64,000 nt of DNA, taken from assembly GCF_004364335.1 (NCBI RefSeq), contig NZ_SOCR01000001.1:124001-188000 (forward strand), read 5' to 3'. Numbering within the stretch: the first letter of the stretch is position 1; each line of letters begins with the position of its first letter. Under the pieces are notes generated by a model. It was not told where the DNA came from, made no database searches, and saw only the letters and a program-made list of their open reading frames with translations. This document shows positions 43,073 through 53,241 of the stretch, piece after piece. The translations under genes and the position numbers were made by a program. Source of the stretch: Pseudomonas graminis. Its GTDB lineage: Bacteria; Pseudomonadota; Gammaproteobacteria; Pseudomonadales; Pseudomonadaceae.

Positions 43073-43606
43073 ATGGCGAAGAAGGAAAGTACCCAGCACA
43101 AACTCGACCGCGTTCGCGCCCCTCGGGTCCACATCACCTACGACGTCGACATCGGCGATGCTCAGGAAAAGAAAGAGCTGCCCTTTGTCGTCGGCGTGCT
43201 GGGCGATTTTTCCGGCAACCCCCTTGAGCCGCTGCCCAAGCTCAAGGATCGCAAATTCATCTTCATTGACCGCGACAACTTCAATGGCGTGCTTAAAGGC
43301 ATCAAGCCGCGCCTGGCCTATCGCGTCGACAACACGCTTGCCAAGAACGGCACGCAGCTGGGCGTCGAGCTCAACTTCAACGCCCTCGAAGACTTCGAGC
43401 CGCAGAACGTGGTCAAGCAAGTCGAGCCGCTGCGCAAGCTGCTGGAAGTGCGCAACAAGCTCGCCGACCTGCGCAACAAGATGGGCGGTAACGACAAGCT
43501 CGAAGAGCTGTTGATGGACGTGTTGCAGAACACCGAGAAGCTGAAAACGCTGGGCAAGGAATTCGGTCGTGAAGCCGCCGTTCCCGCCACCGACGCCAAA
43601 GAGTAA
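43073..43606 (+). CDS. tssB: TssB, small sheath protein
   Basis: 177 aa from ATG 43073 (AGGAG 7 bases upstream; upstream in-frame ATG at 43037 rejected). RVHITYDVDIGDAQEKKELP, LPFVVGVLGDFSG, RKFIFIDRDNFNGVLKG and LEVRNKLADLRNKMGGND are the canonical TssB/VipA segments. With TssC it forms the contractile sheath around the Hcp tube in the cytoplasm. Its stop is 15 bases before tssC. Confidence 0.97.
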   Translation: MAKKESTQHKLDRVRAPRVHITYDVDIGDAQEKKELPFVVGVLGDFSGNPLEPLPKLKDRKFIFIDRDNFNGVLKGIKPRLAYRVDNTLAKNGTQLGVELNFNALEDFEPQNVVKQVEPLRKLLEVRNKLADLRNKMGGNDKLEELLMDVLQNTEKLKTLGKEFGREAAVPATDAKE

Positions 43607-43620
43607 GCAGGAGCACGACC

Positions 43621-45123
43621 ATGAACGACAAACAAACCGTGGCCCAGCAGGACACTGATCTGGTTGAAGTGGAAAACTTCGCCCCGCAGTCTTCGCTGCT
43701 CGACAGCATCATTTCCGAAAGCCGTGTCGCCCGCTCCGAAACCGAACGCACCCGCACCCGTGATCTGATCGGCGAGCTGGTGGGTCAGGTGCTCGAAGGC
43801 GAAATGACGCCGAGCAAAGACCTGATCGCCGTGCTCGATGCGCGCATCGCCGAGATCGATTCGATGCTCTCCGATCAGATGAACGAGATCATGCACGCCC
43901 GTGAATTCCAGCAGCTGGAAGCATCCTGGCGTGGCCTGAAATACCAGGTCGATCAGACCGAGACCAGCACCACGCTGAAGATTCAGCTGCTCAACGCCTC
44001 GAAGAAAGACCTGGTCCGCGATCTCAAGGCCTCGTCGGAATTCGACCAGAGCGCGCTGTTCAAGAAAATCTACGAAGAAGAGTACGGCACCTTTGGTGGC
44101 GCTCCGTTCGGCATGCTGCTGGGTGATTACGAGTTCAACCGTAACCCGGAAGACATGTACCTGCTCGAAGAGATCTCCCACGTCGCCGCCGCGGCCCACG
44201 CGCCCTTCATTTCGGCGGCCTCGCCCGAGCTGTTCGGCTGGGACTCGTTCACCGACATGTCCGGCCCGCGGGACCTGGCGAAGATCTTCGACACCGTCGA
44301 ATACGCCAAGTGGAAATCCTTCCGTAGCTCCGAAGACTCCCGCTACGTCGGCCTGACCCTGCCCCACGTGCTGGGTCGCCTGCCGTATGGCCCGGATACC
44401 ACGCCGGTCGAAGAATTCAACTTCGTCGAAAGCGTCGATGGCCGCGATCACAACAAATACCTGTGGATGAACGCTGCCTACGCACTGGGCACTCGCGTCA
44501 CCGACGCGTTCTCGCGTTACGGCTGGTGCGTGGCGATTCGCGGCGTCGAAGGCGGCGGTCTGGTGGAAGGTCTGCCGACCCACACGTTCAAGACCGATGA
44601 CGGCGAAATCGCCCTCAAATGCCCGACTGAAATCGCGATCACCGATCGCCGCGAGAAAGAACTCTCCGACCTCGGTTTTATCCCGCTGGTGCACTGCAAG
44701 GGCACCGACTACGCGGCGTTCTTCGGCACTCAGTCGACGCAGAAGCAAAAGCACTACAACACCGACATCGCCAACGCCAACGCCCGTCTTTCGGCGCAGT
44801 TGCAGTACATCTTCGCCACCTCGCGCATCGCTCACTACATGAAGGCGATCATGCGCGACAAGGTCGGCAGCTTTGCATCACGCAAAGACGTCGAGATGTT
44901 CCTCAACAAGTGGCTGTCCAGCTACGTGCTGCTCGACGACACCGCCAGCCAGGAAGCCAAGGCCAAGTTCCCGCTGCGTGAAGCCCGCGCCGAAGTCTTC
45001 GAAGTGCCGGGCAAGCCTGGCGTGTACAAGGCCGTGACGTACCTGCGTCCGCACTACCAACTGGATGAGCTGACGGCGTCGCTGCGATTGGTCGCAGAAC
45101 TGCCGCAATCCACACGCGGTTAA
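43621..45123 (+). CDS. tssC: TssC, large sheath protein
   Basis: 500 aa, the usual length. LDSIISESRVARSETERTRT, EFQQLEASWRGLKYQVDQTE, SALFKKIYEEEYGTFGGAPF, HVLGRLPYG, and the C-terminal FPLREARAEVFEVPGKPGVY followed by LRPHYQLDELTASLRLVAEL are TssC/VipB signatures. It interlocks with TssB and offers the C-terminal handshake strands, and its N-terminal region with TssB is the binding site for ClpV. AGGAG precedes the ATG. Confidence 0.98.
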   Translation: MNDKQTVAQQDTDLVEVENFAPQSSLLDSIISESRVARSETERTRTRDLIGELVGQVLEGEMTPSKDLIAVLDARIAEIDSMLSDQMNEIMHAREFQQLEASWRGLKYQVDQTETSTTLKIQLLNASKKDLVRDLKASSEFDQSALFKKIYEEEYGTFGGAPFGMLLGDYEFNRNPEDMYLLEEISHVAAAAHAPFISAASPELFGWDSFTDMSGPRDLAKIFDTVEYAKWKSFRSSEDSRYVGLTLPHVLGRLPYGPDTTPVEEFNFVESVDGRDHNKYLWMNAAYALGTRVTDAFSRYGWCVAIRGVEGGGLVEGLPTHTFKTDDGEIALKCPTEIAITDRREKELSDLGFIPLVHCKGTDYAAFFGTQSTQKQKHYNTDIANANARLSAQLQYIFATSRIAHYMKAIMRDKVGSFASRKDVEMFLNKWLSSYVLLDDTASQEAKAKFPLREARAEVFEVPGKPGVYKAVTYLRPHYQLDELTASLRLVAELPQSTRG

Positions 45124-45150
45124 CCGAATCGGGTCTGCCAGGGAGGCAAC

Positions 45151-45633
45151 ATGAGTAGCCAACACAAGCTGTTGCCGTCACTGCTGGACCGGTTGCTGGA
45201 CGACCGTCCGCACCAGTCCGTTGAAGCCTCGGCGCAACGCTTGTGTTCGCTGGCCGATTACAAGGCCAGCATCGTGCGGGACCTGGAAATCCTGGTGAAC
45301 ACCCGTCAGTCGCTGGTGGCTGGCGAGCTCGCTGGTTTCCCGCAACTGCCCGGGACGATCCTCGATTACGGCATGCCCGATTTCACTAGCAAAAGCGTGC
45401 TCGACCCCCGGGACCGCTACCTGATTCAGCAGCAGCTGGAGAAAGCGATTTCCGACGGCGACCGGCGCTTTCGCAGCGTCAAGGTACAACTGCTCGCACA
45501 ACAAACCGGCCAACGCATGCTGACCTTTCGCGTTGACGCCGTACTGCGCCTGCAAGACATCTCCCGTCAGGTTTCCTTTGACGCGGTGTTGCAGGTCAAT
45601 ACCCAGGAATACACAGTACAGAACCTCAACTGA
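45151..45633 (+). CDS. tssE: TssE, gp25-like baseplate protein
   Basis: 160 aa. LLPSLLDRLLDDRP at the start, then DLEILVNTRQ and LDYGMPDF, matching the gp25 core with the EILLNTR-type motif and the DYG.P.. loop. It joins the baseplate wedge with TssF and TssG and starts sheath growth. GGGAGG lies just upstream. Its TGA shares one base with the tssF ATG. Confidence 0.95.
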   Translation: MSSQHKLLPSLLDRLLDDRPHQSVEASAQRLCSLADYKASIVRDLEILVNTRQSLVAGELAGFPQLPGTILDYGMPDFTSKSVLDPRDRYLIQQQLEKAISDGDRRFRSVKVQLLAQQTGQRMLTFRVDAVLRLQDISRQVSFDAVLQVNTQEYTVQNLN

Positions 45634-47465
45634 TGCTCGACGACCTGCTCCCCTATTACGAAAAGGAACTGTCGCACCTGCGCTTTCTGGGCCAGGAGTT
45701 CGCGAGCCAGTACCCGAAAATCGCCTCGCGGTTGCTCATCGAGGGCGATAACTGCGAGGACCCTCATACCGAGCGGTTGATCGAGGCGTTTTCGTTTCTC
45801 GCGGCACGGGTGCACAAGAAGCTCGATGACGAGTTTCCGGAAATCGTCGAATCGTTCCTTGAGGTGCTGTACCCGCACTACCTGCGCCCTACCCCGTCCA
45901 TGTCCATCGTCGAGTTCACCCTGGGCAAGAACGAGAAGGTCACCGAGGCCTATCGCGTGGCGCGTCACACCGAGATCCACGCCACCCCCATCGACAGCGT
46001 GGTGTGCAAGTTCCGCACCTGCTACCCGGTGGACCTTTGGCCCATCAGCGTGCAGCAGGCCTCGTTCGTCGAGATGGAACGCTCGGCGTTCAACGGCCAC
46101 AGCGCGGATCTGGTGGCACGTTTACGCATCGGCCTGACGGCAACCTCCGACGTGCTGTTCGGTCAGATGGAGCTGGACTCGTTGCGCTTCTTCCTCGACG
46201 GCGAAAGCACGCTGATGCTGCAGCTGTACGAGTTGCTCTTCAACAACCTGGCCAAAGCCACCCTGACCTTTGAAGACGAGGGTCGTATGCGCGAAGTGGC
46301 CCTGCCGGCCAACGCGCTGAAGGCGGTCGGCTACGGTCTGGATGAGGGGCTGGTGGACTACTCGGAGCGTTCGTTTCTCGGCTACCGGCTGCTGCACGAA
46401 TACTTCACTTTCCCGGACAAGTTCATGTTCTTCGACCTGTCCGGTTTCGGTCGCATTCTGGCGGGCAAGAAGCTGGGCAAAGTCGAGATCAATTTCTACT
46501 TTTCCGACTACGACCTGCACGACCGCCTGGCGCGCCTGACGCAGAACATCGGCCGCGCCAATTTCAAGCTCAACTGCACGCCGATCATCAACCTGTTCCG
46601 TCAGCAGGCCGAGCCGATCACCCTGACCCATGCGCAGCATGAATACGCAATCATCCCGGACGTGCGCATGCAAAACACGGCCGAGGTGGTGTCCATCGAC
46701 CAGGTGCGCCGGGTCAAGAAAGTCGGCGGCCTGGAGCAGGTCACCAACTGCCATCCGTTCTTCGAGCCGCGCGCTGATCAGGGGCCGGGCAACAGCTTCT
46801 GGATCGCCCGCCGACGTCCCTCCCAGAGCCGCCAACGGGACGGCACCGACATGTTCATTCGGGTGGTTGACCGGGATTTGGAGCTGATCAACTCGGCCAG
46901 CGATACCTTGAGTATCCGCCTGACCTGCAGCAATCGGGACCTGCCTTCTCTGCTCCCCTTCGGCGGCGCGCGCGGGGATTTCAGTGTCCCGGCAGGCTCG
47001 GTCATCGATGACATCCGCTGCCTGCGCAAACCCACGGCCTCGGTGCGCGTGCCACTGGGCAACGGCGTGATCTGGCGCCTGGTGTCGCACCTGTCGCTGA
47101 ACCACATGTCGCTGGTCAGCAAAGGCCGCGACGTACTGTTGGAGCTGCTGTCGCTCTACAACTACCGCAACACCTCGGCGATCCGTAAGCAGATCAACGG
47201 CATCGTCTCGGTGAGCAGCGAGCCGGTGGTCGCGCGGATCGGCCACCCGCGTCCGAACTTCGTGCGCGGCGTCGGCATCACCCTCAAGTTCGATGAAAGC
47301 CAATACACCGGCAGCGGCGTGTTTCTGTTCGGCATGGTGCTCGATCATTTCTTCGGCCAGTACTGCTCGATCAACAGCTTTACCCAATTAACCCTGCGCA
47401 CCTTGCAGCGCGAAAAGAGAGTGGTCCAATGGCCCCCGCGAACCGGCGATCAACCCCTGGTCTGA
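45633..47465 (+). CDS. tssF: TssF, baseplate wedge protein
   Basis: 610 aa. LDDLLPYYEKELSHLRFLGQ, FASQYPKIASRLLIEGDN, DPHTERLIEAFSFLAARVHK and FLEVLYPHYLRPTPSM are the standard TssF N-terminus. Two TssF and one TssG form the wedge. It overlaps tssE by one base and tssG by 37 bases, so the three are translated together. Confidence 0.97.
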   Translation: MLDDLLPYYEKELSHLRFLGQEFASQYPKIASRLLIEGDNCEDPHTERLIEAFSFLAARVHKKLDDEFPEIVESFLEVLYPHYLRPTPSMSIVEFTLGKNEKVTEAYRVARHTEIHATPIDSVVCKFRTCYPVDLWPISVQQASFVEMERSAFNGHSADLVARLRIGLTATSDVLFGQMELDSLRFFLDGESTLMLQLYELLFNNLAKATLTFEDEGRMREVALPANALKAVGYGLDEGLVDYSERSFLGYRLLHEYFTFPDKFMFFDLSGFGRILAGKKLGKVEINFYFSDYDLHDRLARLTQNIGRANFKLNCTPIINLFRQQAEPITLTHAQHEYAIIPDVRMQNTAEVVSIDQVRRVKKVGGLEQVTNCHPFFEPRADQGPGNSFWIARRRPSQSRQRDGTDMFIRVVDRDLELINSASDTLSIRLTCSNRDLPSLLPFGGARGDFSVPAGSVIDDIRCLRKPTASVRVPLGNGVIWRLVSHLSLNHMSLVSKGRDVLLELLSLYNYRNTSAIRKQINGIVSVSSEPVVARIGHPRPNFVRGVGITLKFDESQYTGSGVFLFGMVLDHFFGQYCSINSFTQLTLRTLQREKRVVQWPPRTGDQPLV

Positions 47466-48499
47466 TCGACCAGGCACGGGCTGAGCCGCACCGATTCGAA
47501 TTCTTTCAGTTGGTGCGCTTGCTCCGCCTGCACTACAGCAGGAACGGGCGAATGGACCTGCAGACGCGGCCCCATGAAGACCCGTTGCGCTTTCGTTCGC
47601 AGCTGTCGCTGAATTTCCCGGCGAGCGAAGTCAGCGACCTGAAGTTCGAGCGCGAGGGCAAGGTGTCCGCGGCCGGGCTGCCACTGACCGAAGTGCAGGT
47701 GACGTTCATGGGTCTGGTCGGGCCGTCCGGCGTATTGCCACGCCCGTACACCGAGCTGTTGCTGGAACGCCACATTCAGTACCGCGACGACGCTGCTCAC
47801 GCGTTTCTTGACGTGTTTTCCCACCGCATGACCACGCTGTTCTACGAGGCCTGGCAGAAGTACAAGTTCTACATCGAGTACGAGCGCAACGGCACGTCGG
47901 ACTTCGATCGCTACCTGCTGCACCTGGTGGGCTTGGGCCCGCAGGCGCAGAAGCAGAAGTTCGGCCCGGAAGGCTCGCCGCTGCGCCGGGAGCTGTTCAG
48001 CTATTTCTCGGGGATGTTCGCGCAGAAGCCGCGCAACGCGCTGAACCTGCAAGTGATGCTGAGCTTTTACTTCTCGCTGCCGTTCAAGGTGCGGCAGTTC
48101 GCCGGGCGCTGGCTAAAGCTCGACGTCAGCCAGTGCACGCAGCTGGGCCGCAAGAACGCCGCCCTCGGGCAGAGCGCTGTGGTCGGCAACCGCGTTTGGG
48201 ATTACCAGTCCAGCGTGCGCATCGACATCGGCCCGCTGGCGCTGGCCGATTACCAGCGTTTTCAGCCCGGCACCGAGGACTACCAGAAGCTGGTGGAACT
48301 GGTGCGGTTTTACGTCGGCGCGCACCTGGATTTCCAGATCGCGCCGACGCTCAAGCGTGAAGCGGTGCCGCTGGCGAAAATCGGCCGTCAGGGCAACGTC
48401 GCGCTGGGCTGGCTGGGCTGGTTGAAACGTCCGGGCGCCGATGTCGAGCCGGCCCGTTGTGCTCTTTTCCATATTCCTTTTGATGGGGTCTCACTGTGA
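47429..48499 (+). CDS. tssG: TssG, baseplate wedge protein
   Basis: 356 aa. PHRFEFFQLVRLLRLHY near the start, RFRSQLSLNFPASEVSDL, TFMGLVGPSGVLPRPYTELL and FYEAWQKYKFYIEYER follow the TssG family throughout. The C-terminus VEPARCALFHIPFDG is atypically informative of nothing further. The start inside tssF is the first ATG with the family N-terminus. Confidence 0.96.
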   Translation: MAPANRRSTPGLIDQARAEPHRFEFFQLVRLLRLHYSRNGRMDLQTRPHEDPLRFRSQLSLNFPASEVSDLKFEREGKVSAAGLPLTEVQVTFMGLVGPSGVLPRPYTELLLERHIQYRDDAAHAFLDVFSHRMTTLFYEAWQKYKFYIEYERNGTSDFDRYLLHLVGLGPQAQKQKFGPEGSPLRRELFSYFSGMFAQKPRNALNLQVMLSFYFSLPFKVRQFAGRWLKLDVSQCTQLGRKNAALGQSAVVGNRVWDYQSSVRIDIGPLALADYQRFQPGTEDYQKLVELVRFYVGAHLDFQIAPTLKREAVPLAKIGRQGNVALGWLGWLKRPGADVEPARCALFHIPFDGVSL

Positions 48500-51093
48500 A
48501 CCTGAAGTCGCTGTTCGCCAAACTGAACGAAACCAGTCGCACAGCCACAGAAGGCGCTGCCGCCCTGTGCTTGTCAGAAAACCATTACGACGTTGAAGTC
48601 GAGCACCTGCTGCTGCAGTTGCTGGAAAGCAACGACAACGATTTGCCGGCGATCCTCCGTCACTACGACGTGGTCCCCGAGCGCCTGCAGGCCCAGTTGG
48701 TCACCGCCCTCGGCACCTTCAAGAAGGGCAACACGCGTACCCCGGCTTTGTCGCCGCACATCACCCGGATGATCGAGCAGGCCTGGGTTTTGGCCTCCAT
48801 TGAATTCGGCCAGAGCCAGATCCGCACCGGTTACCTGATTCAGGCGTTGCTGGACGATGACGAGCTGCACCGCGTGGTCGTGGCCTCTGCGCCGGAACTG
48901 GAAAAAATTAACGCCGACGACCTACGGGTCAACCTCGCCGCACTGGTGGAAGGCAGCCCGGAATCGGGTCTGGCCAGTCCGCTGGAAAGCCCGAAAGCCG
49001 CCAACGGCCGCGCTGTTCAAGGCAACGGCAAAACGCCGGGGCTGGATCAATACACCATCAACCTGACCCAGAGCGCTCGCGACGGCCGCATCGATCCGGT
49101 GCTGGGCCGCGAGTTCGAAGTGCGGCAGATGGTCGACATCCTCACCCGTCGCCGACAGAACAACCCGATCCTCACCGGTGAAGCCGGCGTGGGTAAAACC
49201 GCGGTCGTTGAAGGCCTGGCGTTGCGCATCGTCCAGGGCGACGTGCCTTCGGTGCTCAAGGACGTGGCGATTCACACCCTCGATCTGGGCCTGCTGCAAG
49301 CCGGGGCCGGGGTCAAGGGCGAGTTCGAAAACCGCCTGAAGTCAGTGATTGAAGAAACCAAACGCAGCCTGCACCCGATCATCCTGTTCATCGACGAAGC
49401 CCACACGCTGATCGGCTCCGGTGGTCAGGCCGGGCAGAACGACGCCGCCAACCTGCTGAAACCGGCACTGGCCCGTGGCGAGTTGCGCACCATCGCGGCG
49501 ACCACCTGGGCTGAATACAAAAAGTACTTCGAGAAAGACGCCGCCCTCGCCCGCCGTTTCCAGGTGGTCAAGGTCGAGGAGCCAGACGAAGACAAAGCCA
49601 TCTACATGCTCCGTGGCCTGCTCGGCAAAATGCAGGAGCACCACAAAGTCACGGTCATGGACGAAGCGCTGGTGCAGGCCGTGCGCCTGTCCAACCGCTA
49701 CATCACCGGGCGTCAGTTGCCGGACAAAGCCGTCAGCGTGCTCGACACCGCCTGCGCTCGCGTGGCCCTGGCGCAGTCGGCGCAACCCGGCCCGCTGGAA
49801 GACTGCAAACGCCAGATCGACAACGTCCAGGCCGAGATCGCCGTACTGGAGCAGGAAGCCGCCAAGGGCAGTGACCACTCTCGCCGTCTCGCTGCACTGA
49901 ACGAGGAATTGCAGAGCGTCCAGACCACCCGCGAAACCCTGGAACAGCAATGGCAGCGCGAGCTGGACCTGGTCAAGAAACTGGCTGAACTGGGCAGCGT
50001 CGAGACACCCGATGTCAGCGAGATTTCCGCCGTGCGCGCCGAGCTGTCAGCCGTTCAGGGCGAGCAGCCACTGGTCCACGCACTGGTCGACGGCGGCACC
50101 ATCGGCGAGGTGATTTCCGGCTGGACCGGCATCCCGCTGGGCAAGATGTTGCGCAACGAAATCGACACCGTGCAGCGCCTGCCTGCTCTGCTGGGTGAGC
50201 GCGTGTTGGGGCAGGATCATGCCCTGGCGGAGATCGGCAAACGCATCAAGATCTCCCGTGCGCGCATGGAAGACCCGAACAAGCCCATCGGCGTGTTCCT
50301 GCTGCTCGGCCCGAGCGGCGTCGGCAAGACCGAAACCGCCCTGGCGCTGGCCGACACCCTGTACGGCGGCGAGCGCAACGTCATCACCATCAACATGTCC
50401 GAGTACCAGGAAGCCCACACCGTTTCCAGCCTCAAAGGCTCGCCGCCGGGTTATGTCGGTTATGGCGAAGGCGGCGTGCTGACCGAAGCGGTGCGGCGCA
50501 AACCCTACAGCGTGGTGCTGCTGGACGAAGTGGAAAAAGCCCACCCTGACGTGCTTGAGCTGTTCTTCCAGGTCTTCGACAAGGGCGTGCTGGATGACGG
50601 CGAAGGTCGCGAGATCAACTTCCGCAACACGGTGATCATCCTCACCTCAAACACCGGCACCGATCGCATCATGGAGCGCTGCCTGAACACCGCCGAGCAG
50701 CCGACCCCGGACGAGATCGTCGAGGACCTGCGCGACGAGTTGAACCAGGTGTTCAAGCCGGCCTTCCTCGGGCGTCTGACCATCGTGCCGTACTACCCGG
50801 TTCAGGACGAGATTCTGGAGCGCATCGTCGCGCTCAAGCTGGAGCGCATTCGCAAACGTTTCGAGCGCAATCATCAGGCCGTGCTCGGCTATGACGAGGC
50901 GCTGGTCAAAGCCATCGCCGCGCGCTGCACCGAGGTGGACAGCGGCGCACGCAACATCGACAACATTCTGTCCAAGACCCTCATGCCGGAACTGTCCCAG
51001 CACGTGCTGGAACGCATGGCCCAGGACAAACCGATTCAGAGCCTGAACATCGAGCTGGGCAGCGACGGCGGTTTCGCCTATCGACTGGTTTGA
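48496..51093 (+). CDS. clpV: TssH/ClpV, sheath-recycling AAA+ unfoldase
   Basis: 865 aa with GTG start in a GTGA overlap with tssG. The N-terminal domain (1-150, [20 protein letters not shown]) recognises the contracted sheath. Two AAA+ modules carry Walker A GEAGVGKT (about 230) and GPSGVGKT (about 608), with Walker [10 protein letters not shown] and [13 protein letters not shown] coiled middle domain lies between (about 410-510, [19 protein letters not shown]). It extracts TssBC subunits after firing so the machine can be rebuilt. Nothing appears to be missing. Confidence 0.98.
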   Translation: MNLKSLFAKLNETSRTATEGAAALCLSENHYDVEVEHLLLQLLESNDNDLPAILRHYDVVPERLQAQLVTALGTFKKGNTRTPALSPHITRMIEQAWVLASIEFGQSQIRTGYLIQALLDDDELHRVVVASAPELEKINADDLRVNLAALVEGSPESGLASPLESPKAANGRAVQGNGKTPGLDQYTINLTQSARDGRIDPVLGREFEVRQMVDILTRRRQNNPILTGEAGVGKTAVVEGLALRIVQGDVPSVLKDVAIHTLDLGLLQAGAGVKGEFENRLKSVIEETKRSLHPIILFIDEAHTLIGSGGQAGQNDAANLLKPALARGELRTIAATTWAEYKKYFEKDAALARRFQVVKVEEPDEDKAIYMLRGLLGKMQEHHKVTVMDEALVQAVRLSNRYITGRQLPDKAVSVLDTACARVALAQSAQPGPLEDCKRQIDNVQAEIAVLEQEAAKGSDHSRRLAALNEELQSVQTTRETLEQQWQRELDLVKKLAELGSVETPDVSEISAVRAELSAVQGEQPLVHALVDGGTIGEVISGWTGIPLGKMLRNEIDTVQRLPALLGERVLGQDHALAEIGKRIKISRARMEDPNKPIGVFLLLGPSGVGKTETALALADTLYGGERNVITINMSEYQEAHTVSSLKGSPPGYVGYGEGGVLTEAVRRKPYSVVLLDEVEKAHPDVLELFFQVFDKGVLDDGEGREINFRNTVIILTSNTGTDRIMERCLNTAEQPTPDEIVEDLRDELNQVFKPAFLGRLTIVPYYPVQDEILERIVALKLERIRKRFERNHQAVLGYDEALVKAIAARCTEVDSGARNIDNILSKTLMPELSQHVLERMAQDKPIQSLNIELGSDGGFAYRLV

Positions 51094-51131
51094 GCTGGCT
51101 GGATTGATCGAGCATTCATAGGTATGCAGTC

Positions 51132-51905
51132 ATGAACATGCGAAACAGGGAACGTCTTTGCGCCGGGGCTGGCTGGGCTACCCGCGTGACCCTTCTGACG
51201 GTCGTGATGGCGCTCACCGCCTGCGGCATCACCGACCGCGCCAGCAAGCGCGTCGATGACACGTGGGCCGGCGACATGCTGTTCGGCGACAAGGAAAAAG
51301 TCATCCTCACCGCTGACGGCGGCAACCAGCTCAATCCCGATGAAAGCGGCCGGCCGCTGTCGGTCGTGCTGCGGGTTTATCAGCTGACGGCGCTTGAGCG
51401 GTTTGCGTCCATTGACGCCGATTCGCTGTGGGACAACCCGCAGCAGGCCCTTGGCAACACGCTTATCGACAGCCAGGAAATCACCCTGCTGCCGGGCATG
51501 GGCCAGATCGACCAGTGGCCGCTGAACACCGCCACCGGCTATGTCGGCATCGCTGCGTTCTTCCGCTCCGACGAGAAGAGCCACTGGAAAGTCGCCTTCG
51601 ATGCCAACTCCCTGCGCAAGGACGGCATCTGGTTTTCCTCCGACGGCCTGCGCGTCCTGGTGGACAACAACCACGTGCTGGCGGTACGCGGCAACGACGT
51701 GCTGAACAAGCCGCAGACCGAGGCGCAGTTCGCCAAAAGCAACGTCATGCCCACAGCCACGCCCGCCGCCAATCCAGGTAATCCGTCCCTGACTCAACAG
51801 GTGCAGGACGCGGCGGTGCAAAAGGCCCAGGACTCGGCGGTCGACTCCGCTCAGAAAGGCGCGCAATCAAAATTTGATTCATTAGTGGAAGGCGTTCATG
51901 AGTAA
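51132..51905 (+). CDS. tssJ: TssJ, outer-membrane lipoprotein
   Basis: 257 aa with a lipoprotein signal peptide ending LLTVVMALTAC, lipidated cysteine at 31. The body has the TssJ beta fold (LSVVLRVYQLTALERF, LWDNPQQALGNTL, ITLLPGMGQ, YVGIAAFFRSDEKSHWKV). The last 60 residues are an alanine/glutamine-rich extension (VQDAAVQKAQDSAVDSAQKG), longer than usual for TssJ. It anchors the TssLM complex to the outer membrane. AGG is the only ribosome-site-like motif upstream. Confidence 0.94.
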   Translation: MNMRNRERLCAGAGWATRVTLLTVVMALTACGITDRASKRVDDTWAGDMLFGDKEKVILTADGGNQLNPDESGRPLSVVLRVYQLTALERFASIDADSLWDNPQQALGNTLIDSQEITLLPGMGQIDQWPLNTATGYVGIAAFFRSDEKSHWKVAFDANSLRKDGIWFSSDGLRVLVDNNHVLAVRGNDVLNKPQTEAQFAKSNVMPTATPAANPGNPSLTQQVQDAAVQKAQDSAVDSAQKGAQSKFDSLVEGVHE

Positions 51906-53241
51906 ACAGAGCCGCGTGATGTGGTCCGAGGGCATGTTTCTTCTGCCGCAGCACTTCCAGTATCAGGATGAGTTCCATCAGCATCAGCTGGCCGAATCGA
52001 CGCTGCGCAGCACGCCCTTCCATTGGGGCGTGCAGGCCATGCAGATCGACGAAGAAGCGCTGGCCGGCGGGTCCCTGCAATTCAAGCGGCTGAAGCTGGT
52101 GTTTCCCGACGGCAGCCTGTTCGACGCGCCGTCACACGATCCGCTGCCGGCTGCGCGGGATTTGCGCGAGTTGCTCAAAGGCAATGACTTCAAGGTCTAC
52201 GCCGCCTTGAAGCTGCCTGAGCCGTTCGGCCTCAATTACGTCGAAGACGGCCAGGAGCAGAAAAACGCACGGCGTTTCCGCAAGCAGTTCGACACCCTGC
52301 CCGACCTCAACGAAGGCGATCTGGAGAACGAAATCACCAGCCTGCGCCTGAACGTGGTCATGCTGATCGACGGCGACACGCTGGACGGCTACAGCTATTG
52401 CCCGATCGCGCGGCTGTCACGCAACAACATCGGCGGCTTCAGCCTCGACACCCATTTCGTGCACCCGACCCTGCACCTGGGCACCCACGAAACCCTGATC
52501 GGTCTGGGCAAACGTCTGCTCGGCGCGCTGCACTCAAAAAGCAAGGCGCTGTCGGGCCGCCGCCGGGAACGTGCCGACCAGATCGCCGAATTCGGTTCCA
52601 GCGACGTCACGCTGTTCTGGTTGCTCAACACGGTCAACCGCGCGTACCCGAACCTGGCGCACTTGCTGGCCCACCCGCGTCTGCACCCGGAGCGTCTGTA
52701 TTTGTTCCTCGCGGAACTGGCCGGTGGCTTGCTGACCTTCTCGCTGGAGGTCGAGCTCAACGACATCCCCGAGTACAACCACCACGACCCGGCGGCGTCG
52801 CTGGTCGCGCTGGACCAGATGATCCGCACGCTGCTGGACAACGTCATCCCGAACCAGTGCATCGTCATCAACCTGACTCAGACCAAGCCGTCGTACTGGC
52901 AGGGCCAGCTGCACGACCCACGACTGGTCGATGCCGATTTCTATATTTCCGTGCACGCCGACATGCCCGGCTCCAGCCTGCTGGAACTGGTGCCGCGTGC
53001 GGTCAAGGTCGGCTCCCCGGAAGACATCGAAGTGGTGGTCAACAGCGCCATGCCCGGCGCCACGCTCAACCATTCGACGCGATTGCCCAACGCCATTCCC
53101 GTGCGTCTGGACAACCACTACTTCTCGATCGAACCCCATGGCCGGGTCTACGAACGCATGATGAGCGCCCAGGCGATCTCGTTCTACGCACCCAGCGCTT
53201 TCACCAACCTCAAGCTTGAACTGATGGCAGTACTCAAATGA
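51898..53241 (+). CDS. tssK: TssK, baseplate-membrane complex connector
   Basis: 447 aa. VMWSEGMFLLPQHFQYQDEF, the near-universal TssK opening, is followed by the shell domain and the receptor-binding-protein-like end (NAIPVRLDNHYFSIEPHG, SAQAISFYAPSAFTNLKLEL). It links the baseplate to TssL and TssM. ATG lies within the tssJ 3' end and overlap with tssL is ATGA. Confidence 0.97.
   Translation: MSKQSRVMWSEGMFLLPQHFQYQDEFHQHQLAESTLRSTPFHWGVQAMQIDEEALAGGSLQFKRLKLVFPDGSLFDAPSHDPLPAARDLRELLKGNDFKVYAALKLPEPFGLNYVEDGQEQKNARRFRKQFDTLPDLNEGDLENEITSLRLNVVMLIDGDTLDGYSYCPIARLSRNNIGGFSLDTHFVHPTLHLGTHETLIGLGKRLLGALHSKSKALSGRRRERADQIAEFGSSDVTLFWLLNTVNRAYPNLAHLLAHPRLHPERLYLFLAELAGGLLTFSLEVELNDIPEYNHHDPAASLVALDQMIRTLLDNVIPNQCIVINLTQTKPSYWQGQLHDPRLVDADFYISVHADMPGSSLLELVPRAVKVGSPEDIEVVVNSAMPGATLNHSTRLPNAIPVRLDNHYFSIEPHGRVYERMMSAQAISFYAPSAFTNLKLELMAVLK

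Noticed and set aside
43318..44835. 505-codon open frame on the minus strand opposite tssC
   Set aside because: Shadow of a GC-rich coding region; tssC is certain on the other strand.
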